From Lachnospiraceae bacterium (GTDB taxonomy: Bacteria; Bacillota; Clostridia; Lachnospirales; Lachnospiraceae), in NCBI GenBank assembly GCA_017553035.1, contig JAFZNE010000118.1, positions 1 to 49,578 of the forward strand: a DNA stretch of 49,578 nt, written 5' to 3'. The position numbers and the translations under genes are program-made. Each line of letters begins with the position of its first letter. Within the stretch, counting starts at the first letter, position 1. The notes under the pieces are model-generated. The model made no database searches. It worked only from the letters and a program-made list of their open reading frames with translations, and was not told the DNA's origin. Positions 16,363 to 23,798 of this stretch are shown here, piece by piece.

Positions 16363-18810
16363 ATGAAAAACAGCAAAGAATCAAGTGTTATCAAGCTTTC
16401 ACAAAGGCTTGAGATGTCCGTGCGGATGGTCGGAAAGGCCGGATGTGTGGCTGATGTCGGCTGCGACCATGCGCATACGGATATCAGGCTTTTATCGGAC
16501 GGAACGGTTGACAGATGCATCGCAATGGATGTAAGGACCGGGCCGCTCGAAAAAGCAGCCGGAAACCTTGAACTCTACGGATATACCGGAAATGTCGAAC
16601 TGAGGCTGTCAGACGGCCTTGATGCTCTTAGACCGGGTGAGGCGGAATATGTTATCATCGCCGGAATGGGCGGCGTAGTGATGAAGAACATCCTCGAACG
16701 GGGATTGGGGGCCAAGGGACATTTACGGGACGATAAGCCTGTTCTCGTGCTGCAGCCGCAGTCACATATTTACGATGTAAGAAAATGGCTGTATGAGAAC
16801 GGTTATGTGATAACCGACGAGGATATGTGCCTTGAAGACGGCAAGTATTATTTCGCTATCAAGGCTGAGCCTGCAGGTGACGAAGGCGGAAAACCGGTAC
16901 AAAACAGACCCGGAGGATATACGGTTTCGGAGAAGGAACTGGAATTCGGGCCGGTACTCTTATCCGGGAACAACGAACTGTTCCCAGAATATCTTGACGG
17001 TACCCGGAAAAAGGCATTGCGCAAGATAAGGCAGATAAGACGTTCACAGGACTTTTCGGAAACCGGCCGGGAGGATGAGAAAACCTCCAGGACCAGACAG
17101 AAAATGCAATATTTTCAAAATATACTTGAAATGACAGGGGGTATTGGAGTGGACAATTTTAAAGCAAAGATCAAGGGTTTGGAACTGGAATATGCCAAGG
17201 GTACCGAACTGAAAGAGATTGCCGAGGAATTCCAGAAGGATTATGAGCATGCGATCATTCTCGGCTTGGTTAACGGTGAACTTGCGGAACTTTCCAAAAC
17301 CATCTCGGCCGATTGCGAGATCGATTTTGTTACGGTTTCGGAAACACCGGGTATAGCTACTTATAACAGAGGAATGATCCTTCTTATGCTGAAGGCATTT
17401 TCAAATGTATTTGATGCCGGACAGATAAGAAAGATAACTGTTGATCATACTCTCGGAACCGCGGTGTACTGCTCGGTATACTCCGATCTGAAAATGACAC
17501 AGACATATCTTAACGATGTTAAGGCAGACATGGTCCGTATGGTCAATGAGGATCTTCCGATCACGAAAAAGTCTATGCGTACGGTCGATGCGAGGGATCT
17601 CTTCGGTGAGGCCGGAATGATGGACAAGGAAGAACTCTTCAAGTTCAGACGTGTTTCCAATACAAATGTATATGATCTTGACGGATATACCGATTATTTT
17701 TACGGATATATGCCCCCTTCGACCGGCATGTTGAAGTATTTTGATCTGATGCCGTATTCCGACGGATTCCTGATGCTCCTTCCGGATCGCAAAGAGCCCG
17801 AGAAGGTGGCGCCCTATGTTGACAGACCCAAGCTGTTTGCTACCCAGCATGCGGCAAATGTCTGGGGCGAGAATGTCGGTATAGCAACTGTAGGCGATCT
17901 GAATACCGCGATCACTACCGGAAGCATCAGCGATATGATACTTGTCCAGGAGGCGTTCCAGGAGAAGAAGATCGCGGATATTGCCGAGAAGATCAAAGAC
18001 AGAGGCGATGTTAAATTTGCGATGATCGCCGGCCCTTCGTCTTCGGGTAAGACTACATTTTCACACAGATTGTCGATCCAGCTCAGGACACTCGGAATGA
18101 AGCCTCATCCCATCGCTCTTGATAATTATTTCAAGAACAGGGAGGATACACCCAAGGACGAGGACGGCAATTACAATTTCGAGATCCTTGAAGCGATCGA
18201 TGTTGAGGGCTTCAATAACGACATGACGCATCTGCTAAGAGGCGAGAAGGTTGAGCTTCCGGTATTCAATTTCAAGACCGGAAAGAGAGAGTACAAGGGT
18301 AATACATTGCAGCTCGGACCGGATGATATCCTGGTAATAGAAGGCATTCACGGTCTTAATGACAAGCTCAGCTATTCACTTCCCAAAGAGAGCAAGTTCA
18401 GGATCTATATCAGTGCCCTGACCCAGCTCAATATTGATGAGCATAACCGTATGCCTACCACGGACGGACGTCTGATCCGCCGTATGGTACGTGACGCGCG
18501 TACGAGAGGCACCCTTGCTAAGGATACGATCGCAATGTGGCCGTCGGTAAGGCGCGGAGAGGAAGAAAATATCTTCCCGTTCCAGGAAGGCGCGGACGTC
18601 ATGTTCAACTCGGCTCTCGTATATGAGCTTGCGGTACTGAAGCAGTTCGCCGAGCCGCTCCTTTTCGGTATTCCCGAGTCGGATCCGTCATTTATGGAAG
18701 CAAAGCGATTGCTCAAGTTCCTCGATTATTTCCTGGGAATTTCAAGCGAAGATATTCCGAAGAATTCGATCGTCCGCGAGTTTGTGGGCGGAAGTTTGTT
18801 CCCGGTGTGA
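16363..18810 (+). CDS. tRNA (adenine-22 N1)-methyltransferase TrmK fused in frame to a uridine-kinase-like nucleoside kinase
   Basis: One 815-codon frame covers two normally separate proteins. Residues 1-~255 are TrmK, which methylates A22 of tRNA: VADVGCDHAHTDIRLL is the SAM site, with LSDGLDAL and VIIAGMGGVVMKNIL further on. Residues 263-815 match clostridial 553-aa nucleoside kinases in full: an N-terminal TGS/ThrRS-like region (~263-480), P-loop GPSSSGKTT (557-565), VEGFNNDMT, ILVIEGIHGLNDKL and C-terminal NSIVREFVGG. No stop separates them. A GTG at 17149 preceded by AGGGGG at 17136-17141 would start the kinase alone at exactly the family length, so both a fusion and a separate kinase may be made. 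It follows rpoD by 24 bp, where trmK is often found. Confidence 0.9.
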   Translation: MKNSKESSVIKLSQRLEMSVRMVGKAGCVADVGCDHAHTDIRLLSDGTVDRCIAMDVRTGPLEKAAGNLELYGYTGNVELRLSDGLDALRPGEAEYVIIAGMGGVVMKNILERGLGAKGHLRDDKPVLVLQPQSHIYDVRKWLYENGYVITDEDMCLEDGKYYFAIKAEPAGDEGGKPVQNRPGGYTVSEKELEFGPVLLSGNNELFPEYLDGTRKKALRKIRQIRRSQDFSETGREDEKTSRTRQKMQYFQNILEMTGGIGVDNFKAKIKGLELEYAKGTELKEIAEEFQKDYEHAIILGLVNGELAELSKTISADCEIDFVTVSETPGIATYNRGMILLMLKAFSNVFDAGQIRKITVDHTLGTAVYCSVYSDLKMTQTYLNDVKADMVRMVNEDLPITKKSMRTVDARDLFGEAGMMDKEELFKFRRVSNTNVYDLDGYTDYFYGYMPPSTGMLKYFDLMPYSDGFLMLLPDRKEPEKVAPYVDRPKLFATQHAANVWGENVGIATVGDLNTAITTGSISDMILVQEAFQEKKIADIAEKIKDRGDVKFAMIAGPSSSGKTTFSHRLSIQLRTLGMKPHPIALDNYFKNREDTPKDEDGNYNFEILEAIDVEGFNNDMTHLLRGEKVELPVFNFKTGKREYKGNTLQLGPDDILVIEGIHGLNDKLSYSLPKESKFRIYISALTQLNIDEHNRMPTTDGRLIRRMVRDARTRGTLAKDTIAMWPSVRRGEEENIFPFQEGADVMFNSALVYELAVLKQFAEPLLFGIPESDPSFMEAKRLLKFLDYFLGISSEDIPKNSIVREFVGGSLFPV
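17136..17151 (+). promoter_or_regulatory. Internal ribosome binding site and GTG start for the kinase half
   Basis: AGGGGG (17136-17141), seven bases, then GTG (17149-17151) in the same frame as trmK. Translation from here gives a 553-residue kinase with the normal N-terminus of the family, so this site may be a relic of a separate gene or still active. Confidence 0.6.
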
Positions 18811-18811
18811 A

Positions 18812-18878
18812 CGCGAACCTTGATGATCATTGGTATCCATGTTGATGTGGTTCGCGGGCAGTTTGCTTACGCAAACTG
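18812..18878 (+). other. Two consecutive hairpins between the kinase gene and rnpB
   Basis: CGCGAACC (18812-18819) pairs with GGTTCGCG (18849-18856), and CAGTTTGC (18859-18866) pairs with GCAAACTG (18871-18878) over a 4-nt loop. Neither has a T-run. They may be a terminator without U-tract or RNA processing signals; no clear rnpB promoter was found in the remaining gap. Confidence 0.45.
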
Positions 18879-18933
18879 TCACTACATGCGTAAGGAAATT
18901 TTATGACAGCCGTGAATAGTTACGCTGAAAAAT

Positions 18934-19304
18934 AATATCGCTGCGTAGACGGTCGCGCGGGAATGGTGACGGGGTCCCGTGAGGAAAGTCCGGGCTTCGC
19001 AGGGCAGGGTGCCGGATAACGTCCGGTGGGGGTAACCCTAGGAAAGTGCAACAGAAATGATACCGCGTATGAAAATACGTAAGGGTGGAATGGCGGTGTA
19101 AGAGACCACCGGTGTCTCGGTAACGGGGCATGCTGTGCAAACCCCACTCGAAGCAAGACCAAGCAGAAGGCAATGCGGCGGCCCGTCGGGCCTTCGGGTA
19201 GGTCGCGTGGCATTTCCGGAAGGTGATGTCGGAGCTGTGTGGTAACATACAGTCAAGAAAGATGACCGTTTAGTACAGAACCCGGCTTATTTCGCAGCGA
19301 TATT
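18934..19304 (+). ncRNA. rnpB: RNase P RNA, catalytic subunit (bacterial class A)
   Basis: RNA component of RNase P, which cleaves tRNA 5' leaders. The P1 helix is AATATCGCTGCG (18934-18945) paired with CGCAGCGATATT (19293-19304). Hallmark conserved blocks occur in order: GAGGAAAGTCCGGGC, then ACAGAAATGATACCGC in the P4/J3-4 region, AAGGGTGGAA, GGTGTAAGAGACCACC (P11-P12 area), AAACCCCACTCG and AGAAAGATGACCG...ACAGAACCCGGCTTA at the 3' end. The order and P12-type arm fit the ancestral A type rather than the Bacillus B type. TTTTTCC follows P1, which may itself terminate transcription. Apparent frames on the opposite strand are not genes. Confidence 0.96.
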
Positions 19305-19356
19305 TTTCCTTGATATTTTATCACTTTTTGCCTGGACGGGCAGAAGTATAAATGAA

Positions 19357-19390
19357 TAAAAGCGTCAGGCTTCAAGGCCTGGCGCTTTTT
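19357..19390. terminator. Bidirectional terminator between rnpB and the AP2-like gene
   Basis: GCGTCAGGC (19362-19370) pairs with GCCTGGCGC (19377-19385) over a TTCAAG loop, extended by A-T pairs on both sides and flanked by AAAA/TTTTT. The stem overlaps the last codons and stop of the minus-strand gene. Confidence 0.75.
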
Positions 19391-20220
19391 ATCCTTTTCG
19401 ATATTTTTATCTTGTCATATCTGATATGGTACTCCGCATCTGAAATATCATCTATATAATTACTTACGTAATTGATCGTAAATCCGTTCGCTCTTAATGT
19501 ATCCGCAGCCTTATTATACGCGATCGCGGCATCGGCTTCTTCTTCATAACGGCCGACTATCATATCGCCGTTTACATGTATCCTTGCGGTAAAATAGGGC
19601 TTACCTCGTCTGGTTTCGCGCAGGACTCCGTGGTATCGGTTGACGATCACTATGTTGCCGGCTCTGAAATCGAATTCATCACCGTTTCTGAAATAATAGT
19701 CTCTCTTTTTAACGGCATGGCTGGGAATTCCGTACCGGTTCAGGATGTTGAGCTGTGATCCGTAATCCGGAACAAAGAAATGGCCTCCCCGCCGCTGTAT
19801 CGCATGATAAGTGTAATAGAAGAGTTCATCGGCACTGAATCTGAGTACCGTTTTCTGGTCAAGATAATATTCAAAATACCGCATTCTCAAATAGATCGGG
19901 CCACGGCAATATATCCCGTTATCCCGCAGATTGATGAGCATGACCCATTTTGTAAATGATAAGGGGGTATCGGCGGTATCATATGAAAGAATGGTTTCAT
20001 GTTTGTCAGGTATGCTGTTAGAAATACCGGGCTTGCGGTCATTTTGATCACCGGTACGTCCGAGAATAGCCGATGCCGTGTTATAAGCGGCATTTGCTGA
20101 GGCGTTGTCGTTGAAACTTCCCAGGCTGATATGTTTACCCTTATAGGTGATGGAAGCACGAAAATATGGTGTTCCGTCCTTTTTTTTGGCTGAAAAAACA
20201 CCGGGAGGATTGTTCGTCAT
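19372..20220 (-). CDS. Protein with two AP2-like DNA-binding domains and an HNH-like segment, function unknown
   Basis: A 282-residue protein not assigned to a named family. Residues 7-54 and 197-245 both follow the AP2 pattern (YFRASITYKGKHISLGSF...A..AY and PYFTARIHVNGDMIVGRY...AIAYNKA), a three-strand sheet plus helix that binds DNA. Just before the second, FRNGDEFDFRAGNIVIVNRY (~178-197) resembles the tail of an HNH nuclease joined to AP2 in homing endonucleases, but the catalytic histidines are missing. The middle (~74-160) is rich in Tyr, Phe and Arg. ATG 20220 has GGAG six bases upstream; the frame is open further to a GTG at 20343. It could be a domesticated homing-endonuclease relative or a regulator. 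Confidence 0.75.
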   Translation of the reverse strand: MTNNPPGVFSAKKKDGTPYFRASITYKGKHISLGSFNDNASANAAYNTASAILGRTGDQNDRKPGISNSIPDKHETILSYDTADTPLSFTKWVMLINLRDNGIYCRGPIYLRMRYFEYYLDQKTVLRFSADELFYYTYHAIQRRGGHFFVPDYGSQLNILNRYGIPSHAVKKRDYYFRNGDEFDFRAGNIVIVNRYHGVLRETRRGKPYFTARIHVNGDMIVGRYEEEADAAIAYNKAADTLRANGFTINYVSNYIDDISDAEYHIRYDKIKISKRIKSARP

Positions 20221-20404
20221 AGGCTGCTCCGAATTGCGGCAATAGGCGTTATCAGGCCTTTGCGGCATTATGAAAATGTGAGAGCGTTTATTCAAGCGGC
20301 TCCCGTTGTCAGTATAGCTATTTTTACCAAAGAAATCAAGCACAATGGCAATATTTCACAAAACCACAGATGTCGAACGTATATATGTTTGGTTATTTTT
20401 GAAC

Positions 20405-20433
20405 TTGCGTTTAATTCCGGGTAGATTTATAAT
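20405..20433 (+). promoter_or_regulatory. Promoter for the SleB-like hydrolase
   Basis: TTGCGT (20405-20410), 17-bp spacer and a perfect TATAAT (20428-20433), 65 bp before the start codon. Confidence 0.65.
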
Positions 20434-20497
20434 TTCGCATATTATTGTAATACTTTTGTAACAAAATGGTTTTTTAGTTTTAATTTGGAGATTTGAT

Positions 20498-21475
20498 ATG
20501 GATAACGAAATAAGAACTTTCGTGTATCGTACCGGATCCGCAGCGGCATTGACCAGGATAGCGCTTCAGTCAATGAAGAGAAAGTTTGTTACCGCAGTAT
20601 CGTCAGTATTCATCCTTGTGGTTGCCATAACGGCAATATTGAGTTTCCCCGCGAACGCGGGAGAGACCGAAAAGGATGGAGATGTGCAGCAGGAAACGAT
20701 CTCACAGGCCGTTGTAATTGCGGAAACGGTTGCAGTCATAAATGAACCCGAATACAGTGAAGACGGGAAATACACGAACAAACCGATCAACAAAGCAGCA
20801 TACCGTGATACGGTGGAATACGACATCGAAGAAAAGGAAGAGGAACTGGTCCTCTTAAGCATCGATGACGAAGACGCTGCAGCTACCTTTATCCCCACTG
20901 AAAATGCAGGGGTTTCGGAAACCCGGAACGAAGAAGTTTCCGAAAATGCTGAAACAGAACAGGATGAAAATGATTTTTCATCCAAGACCGAAGAAATTGC
21001 CGAGAAGGTCAAGGTAATTGAAAAGCCTGCCGATTCACCCGATAAACTGGTTTACAAGTACAACAGGGATATGATCCTGGACCTTGATGCCGAGAACCTT
21101 GAAGTTCTTGAGAGGATCGTTGAGGCAGAGGCGTGCGATCAGGATTTTTACGGCAAGATGCTTGTCGCAAATGTGGTTATCAACCGTATTTATGCAGGAT
21201 TTGCCGATACCGTCAAGGGCGTTGTTTTTCAGAAGCTCGGCGGATCGGTACAGTTTGCACCGATCAAGGACGGCACCTATTATACAATGACCGTTTCGAA
21301 GGAAACTAAAGAAGCGGTTGCAAGAGTGCTTGCCGGTGAAGATTATTCACAGGGAGCAACATATTTCTTCCAGCGCAGGACTACTTCGGCAAGTAAAGCT
21401 GCATGGTTCGACAATACACTGGAATATCTGTTCAAATACGGAACGCACGAATTCTACAAAGAGAAGCGCAAATAA
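20498..21475 (+). CDS. SleB-like cell wall hydrolase, membrane-anchored
   Basis: A 325-residue protein with a cytoplasmic N-terminus, one membrane helix (~29-50, ending in an AxA-like cleavage region), a Glu-rich disordered stretch (~55-185) and a C-terminal hydrolase_2 domain (~205-320). VLERIVEAEACDQDFYGKML with the Glu near residue 209, VANVVINRI and GATYFFQRRTT are the hallmarks of SleB/CwlJ-type spore-cortex lytic and related wall hydrolases. Because of the acidic linker and single helix it probably acts at the outer face of the membrane in vegetative cells or on spore cortex; the sequence does not decide. GGAG about nine bases precedes ATG 20498. Confidence 0.9.
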   Translation: MDNEIRTFVYRTGSAAALTRIALQSMKRKFVTAVSSVFILVVAITAILSFPANAGETEKDGDVQQETISQAVVIAETVAVINEPEYSEDGKYTNKPINKAAYRDTVEYDIEEKEEELVLLSIDDEDAAATFIPTENAGVSETRNEEVSENAETEQDENDFSSKTEEIAEKVKVIEKPADSPDKLVYKYNRDMILDLDAENLEVLERIVEAEACDQDFYGKMLVANVVINRIYAGFADTVKGVVFQKLGGSVQFAPIKDGTYYTMTVSKETKEAVARVLAGEDYSQGATYFFQRRTTSASKAAWFDNTLEYLFKYGTHEFYKEKRK

Positions 21476-21488
21476 TGGCAATCATATC

Positions 21489-21517
21489 AAAAGGGCTTGT
21501 TAAACAGGCTCTTTTTT
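21489..21517 (+). terminator. Terminator of the hydrolase gene, overlapping the thrC promoter
   Basis: AAAAGGGCTTG (21489-21499) pairs with CAGGCTCTTTT (21505-21515), two G-U pairs, loop TTAAA, followed by a run of six T. The -35 box of the next promoter lies within the stem. Confidence 0.75.
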
Positions 21518-21525
21518 GCTATAGT
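21497..21525 (+). promoter_or_regulatory. Promoter for thrC
   Basis: TTGTTA (21497-21502), 17-bp spacer, TATAGT (21520-21525), about 28 bp before the thrC start codon. Confidence 0.6.
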
Positions 21526-21553
21526 ATCCTATGAGAATTCAGGGAGGTATATC

Positions 21554-23011
21554 ATGATATATCATAGCACGAGAAACAAGAAACTGACAGCGACCGCTTC
21601 GGAAGCTGTTCTGAGGGGAATTGCGCCTGACGGCGGATTGTATGTACCCGAGAAGATACCGAAGCTTGACAAGTCTTTCGGACAGCTTGCCAAGATGGAT
21701 TATCCGAAGCTTGCATATGAGGTCATGAAGCTCTTTATTGATGATTTTACCGAAGAAGAGCTGAAGAATGCGATCAACAGCGCATACAATAACAAGAATT
21801 TTGACCACGAAGATATAACATGTCTGGTCCAGGCAGATGATGCGTATTACCTTGAGCTTTTCCATGGCCGCACCATAGCGTTCAAGGACATGGCTCTTTC
21901 GATCCTTCCCTATCTGATGCTGACTTCGGCGAGGAAGAACGAAGTTAAGGAAGACATCGTGATCCTTACGGCGACATCCGGAGATACGGGTAAGGCTGCA
22001 CTGGCAGGCTTTGATTCCGTTGAAGGCACCGGTATCGTGGTATTTTACCCCAAGGATGGTGTAAGCCGTGTACAGGAAAGGCAGATGGTCACTCAGCCCG
22101 GCGCGAATACCCATGTTATCGGAATAAGAGGTAATTTTGACGATGCTCAGCGAGAAGTAAAAAAAGCATTTACCGATGAGACTCTTGCAAAGAAGATGCT
22201 CGAACACGGTTACCGCTTCTCGTCAGCCAATTCGATCAATATCGGCAGACTTGTTCCTCAGATAGCATATTATGTTTATGCTTACACGAGACTGATGCCC
22301 AAAGAGATCAATTTTGTAGAACCTACGGGCAATTTCGGAAATATACTTGCTGCTTATTATGCATACCGCATGGGCGTGCCGATCCACAAGCTGATCTGTG
22401 CCTCCAATGAAAATAAGGTCCTGTATGATTTCTTTAAGAGCGGCATTTATGACCGTAACAGGGAGTTCAAGCTGACAAGTTCGCCGAGTATGGACATTCT
22501 GATCTCAAGCAATCTCGAAAGACTGGTTGCCGAGCTTGCAGGTGATAAGACCGCAGAGCTGATGGAGAGCTTAAGGACGACCGGAAAATATGAGCTTCCC
22601 GAGAACGCACGCAAGGCCGAAGCACTGGAGCTGTTTGTCGGGGAATTTGCGACCGAAGAAGAGATGTCGGCGCGTATCAAGGAACTTTACGATAAAGAAG
22701 GCTATATTATCGATCCTCATACCGCGGTTGCATCGGCAGCCTATGAAAAATACAGAAAAGAGACAGGTGATGAGACCTGCACCGTGATCGCATCAACAGC
22801 GAGCCCCTACAAATTTACCCGTGCGGTCCTGACCTCGATCGATCCGAAATATGCCGGAATGGACGACTTCGATCTTTTCCCTGAGCTTGAGAAGCTTTCA
22901 GGCACTCCGGTACCGAAGGCGATCGAAGATATCATCAAAGCGCCGGTAAAACACAATACGGTATGTGACAAAGATAAGCTGATTCAGGAGATCGAGAAAA
23001 TTTACCTGTGA
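21554..23011 (+). CDS. thrC: Threonine synthase
   Basis: PLP enzyme converting O-phosphohomoserine to threonine. From ATG 21554 it has 485 residues, the size of the long bacterial/fungal class. The N-terminus YHSTRNKKLTATASEAVLRG with LAPDGGLYVP-type motif, the PLP lysine K111 in GRTIAFKDMALS, ATSGDTGKAALAGF and FVEPTGNFGNILAAYYA are diagnostic. AGGGAGG lies directly before ATG 21554; an upstream frame extension from 21497 would start inside the promoter. It has its own promoter and lies 13 kb from hom and lysC; no homoserine kinase gene (thrB) is in the window. Confidence 0.96.
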   Translation: MIYHSTRNKKLTATASEAVLRGIAPDGGLYVPEKIPKLDKSFGQLAKMDYPKLAYEVMKLFIDDFTEEELKNAINSAYNNKNFDHEDITCLVQADDAYYLELFHGRTIAFKDMALSILPYLMLTSARKNEVKEDIVILTATSGDTGKAALAGFDSVEGTGIVVFYPKDGVSRVQERQMVTQPGANTHVIGIRGNFDDAQREVKKAFTDETLAKKMLEHGYRFSSANSINIGRLVPQIAYYVYAYTRLMPKEINFVEPTGNFGNILAAYYAYRMGVPIHKLICASNENKVLYDFFKSGIYDRNREFKLTSSPSMDILISSNLERLVAELAGDKTAELMESLRTTGKYELPENARKAEALELFVGEFATEEEMSARIKELYDKEGYIIDPHTAVASAAYEKYRKETGDETCTVIASTASPYKFTRAVLTSIDPKYAGMDDFDLFPELEKLSGTPVPKAIEDIIKAPVKHNTVCDKDKLIQEIEKIYL

Positions 23012-23069
23012 AGCAATTCTATTTTACCGCTTGTTATTTCTTTTATCAAATCAGACTCTACAAAGTGAC

Positions 23070-23155
23070 GGCTCTGTCCGTTCAGTATCCGGTCAGATTA
23101 CCGGACAACTAGTTCGATGTAATCTGACCAGACACTGCACAGATAGAGCCTGTTT
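23070..23155 (+). terminator. Large branched hairpin after thrC, probable terminator
   Basis: Outer arms GGCTCT (23070-23075) and AGAGCC (23145-23150) enclose a perfect inner 11-bp stem GGTCAGATTAC (23091-23101) with GTAATCTGACC (23119-23129). TGTTTTATTG follows. The first part of the 313-bp gap between thrC and the phosphoesterase. Confidence 0.6.
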
Positions 23156-23183
23156 TATTGTTACTCAGAAAATCTAAAAACAC

Positions 23184-23275
23184 AGACCAAATAAAAATCG
23201 TTTCAAAAACAATCTGCACAAGCCTTAGAAGTTCTTTGCGCGGAAGCCGTTTTTGAAACGATATTTATTTGGTCT
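23184..23275. repeat. 27-bp near-perfect inverted repeat with 38-bp centre
   Basis: The left arm 23184-23210 (starts AGACCAAATAAAAATCGT) and right arm 23249-23275 (ends TATTTATTTGGTCT) match over 27 positions with a single mismatch. The centre (23211-23248) has no frame. It may be a small non-autonomous MITE-like element, a REP-like unit or an exceptionally long terminator for the minus-strand operon, since TGTGTTTTTAG follows it on that strand. No target-site duplication is obvious. Confidence 0.75.
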
Positions 23276-23287
23276 AGGTTAATAAAG

Positions 23288-23318
23288 ATAGTAAATATAG
23301 TAAATATAGTAAATATAG
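23288..23318. repeat. 9-bp tandem repeat ATAGTAAAT, about 3.5 copies
   Basis: Three full copies of ATAGTAAAT and a partial fourth lie between the inverted repeat and the stop codon of the phosphoesterase. A replication-slippage repeat; no regulatory role can be shown. Confidence 0.7.
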
Positions 23319-23324
23319 GAGTAG

Positions 23325-23798
23325 TCACAAGTACCGTATCTCGAATTCCGGGTCTTTGCCGGATTCGATATTCAGGATTGCGTAACTGGGGCGGCGGTCT
23401 GCCTGTCTGGGCTTGCTCAGACTGCCGGGATTGACGATGTAGACACCGTTATGCTTGACGCATACCGGGGAATGCGTGTGCCCGAAGAGCAGGATATCCG
23501 CGCCGAGATTCTTCGCGCGTAATGCGATCGCATCAAAACCGGACGGGAGCATATGCCCGTGTTCCATGTGGACATTATGCCCAAGCAGTCCGAAATCCCT
23601 GAAATCCCGCTCGTCGGAGCACCAGTCACAGTTGCCGCGGACAAAAGCACAGGCACAGTCCGCTATCGCCCTGATCTCATCATCGTCTCTTGAAACATCG
23701 CCAAGATGTAACAGGTTGTCAATCGGTTTCTCTTTTTCCAAAACCGTGTAAAGATTTCTCAAATCTCCGTGAGTGTCACTGATAATAAGTATTTTCAT
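23325..23798 (-). CDS. Metallophosphoesterase, YfcE/MJ0936 family
   Basis: A 157-residue calcineurin-like phosphodiesterase of the small YfcE group. Metal ligands are present in order: D8 and H10 in ISDTHGD, D34 in LHLGDVS, N56 in RGNCDW, H80 in EHGHML and GHTHSP near residue 103. Members hydrolyse model phosphodiesters; the physiological substrate is not known. The ATG overlaps the stop of the VWA lipoprotein gene by 4 bp (ATGA), so translation is coupled and this is the last gene of that minus-strand unit. Confidence 0.92.
   Translation of the reverse strand: MKILIISDTHGDLRNLYTVLEKEKPIDNLLHLGDVSRDDDEIRAIADCACAFVRGNCDWCSDERDFRDFGLLGHNVHMEHGHMLPSGFDAIALRAKNLGADILLFGHTHSPVCVKHNGVYIVNPGSLSKPRQADRRPSYAILNIESGKDPEFEIRYL

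Noticed and set aside
18901-19256. Overlapping minus-strand frames in the rnpB region
   Set aside because: The region is RNase P RNA, with its conserved blocks in order; the frames arise by chance in a GC-rich RNA gene.
19372-20220. Homing endonuclease or mobile intron
   Set aside because: The HNH histidines are absent, and there is no interrupted gene, intron fold or duplicated target around it.
21497-21553. N-terminal extension of thrC
   Set aside because: It covers the terminator and promoter, and the conserved N-terminus starts at ATG 21554 with its own ribosome site.
23288-23318. Possible CRISPR-like array
   Set aside because: Units are 9 bp with no spacers, and there are no cas genes in the window.
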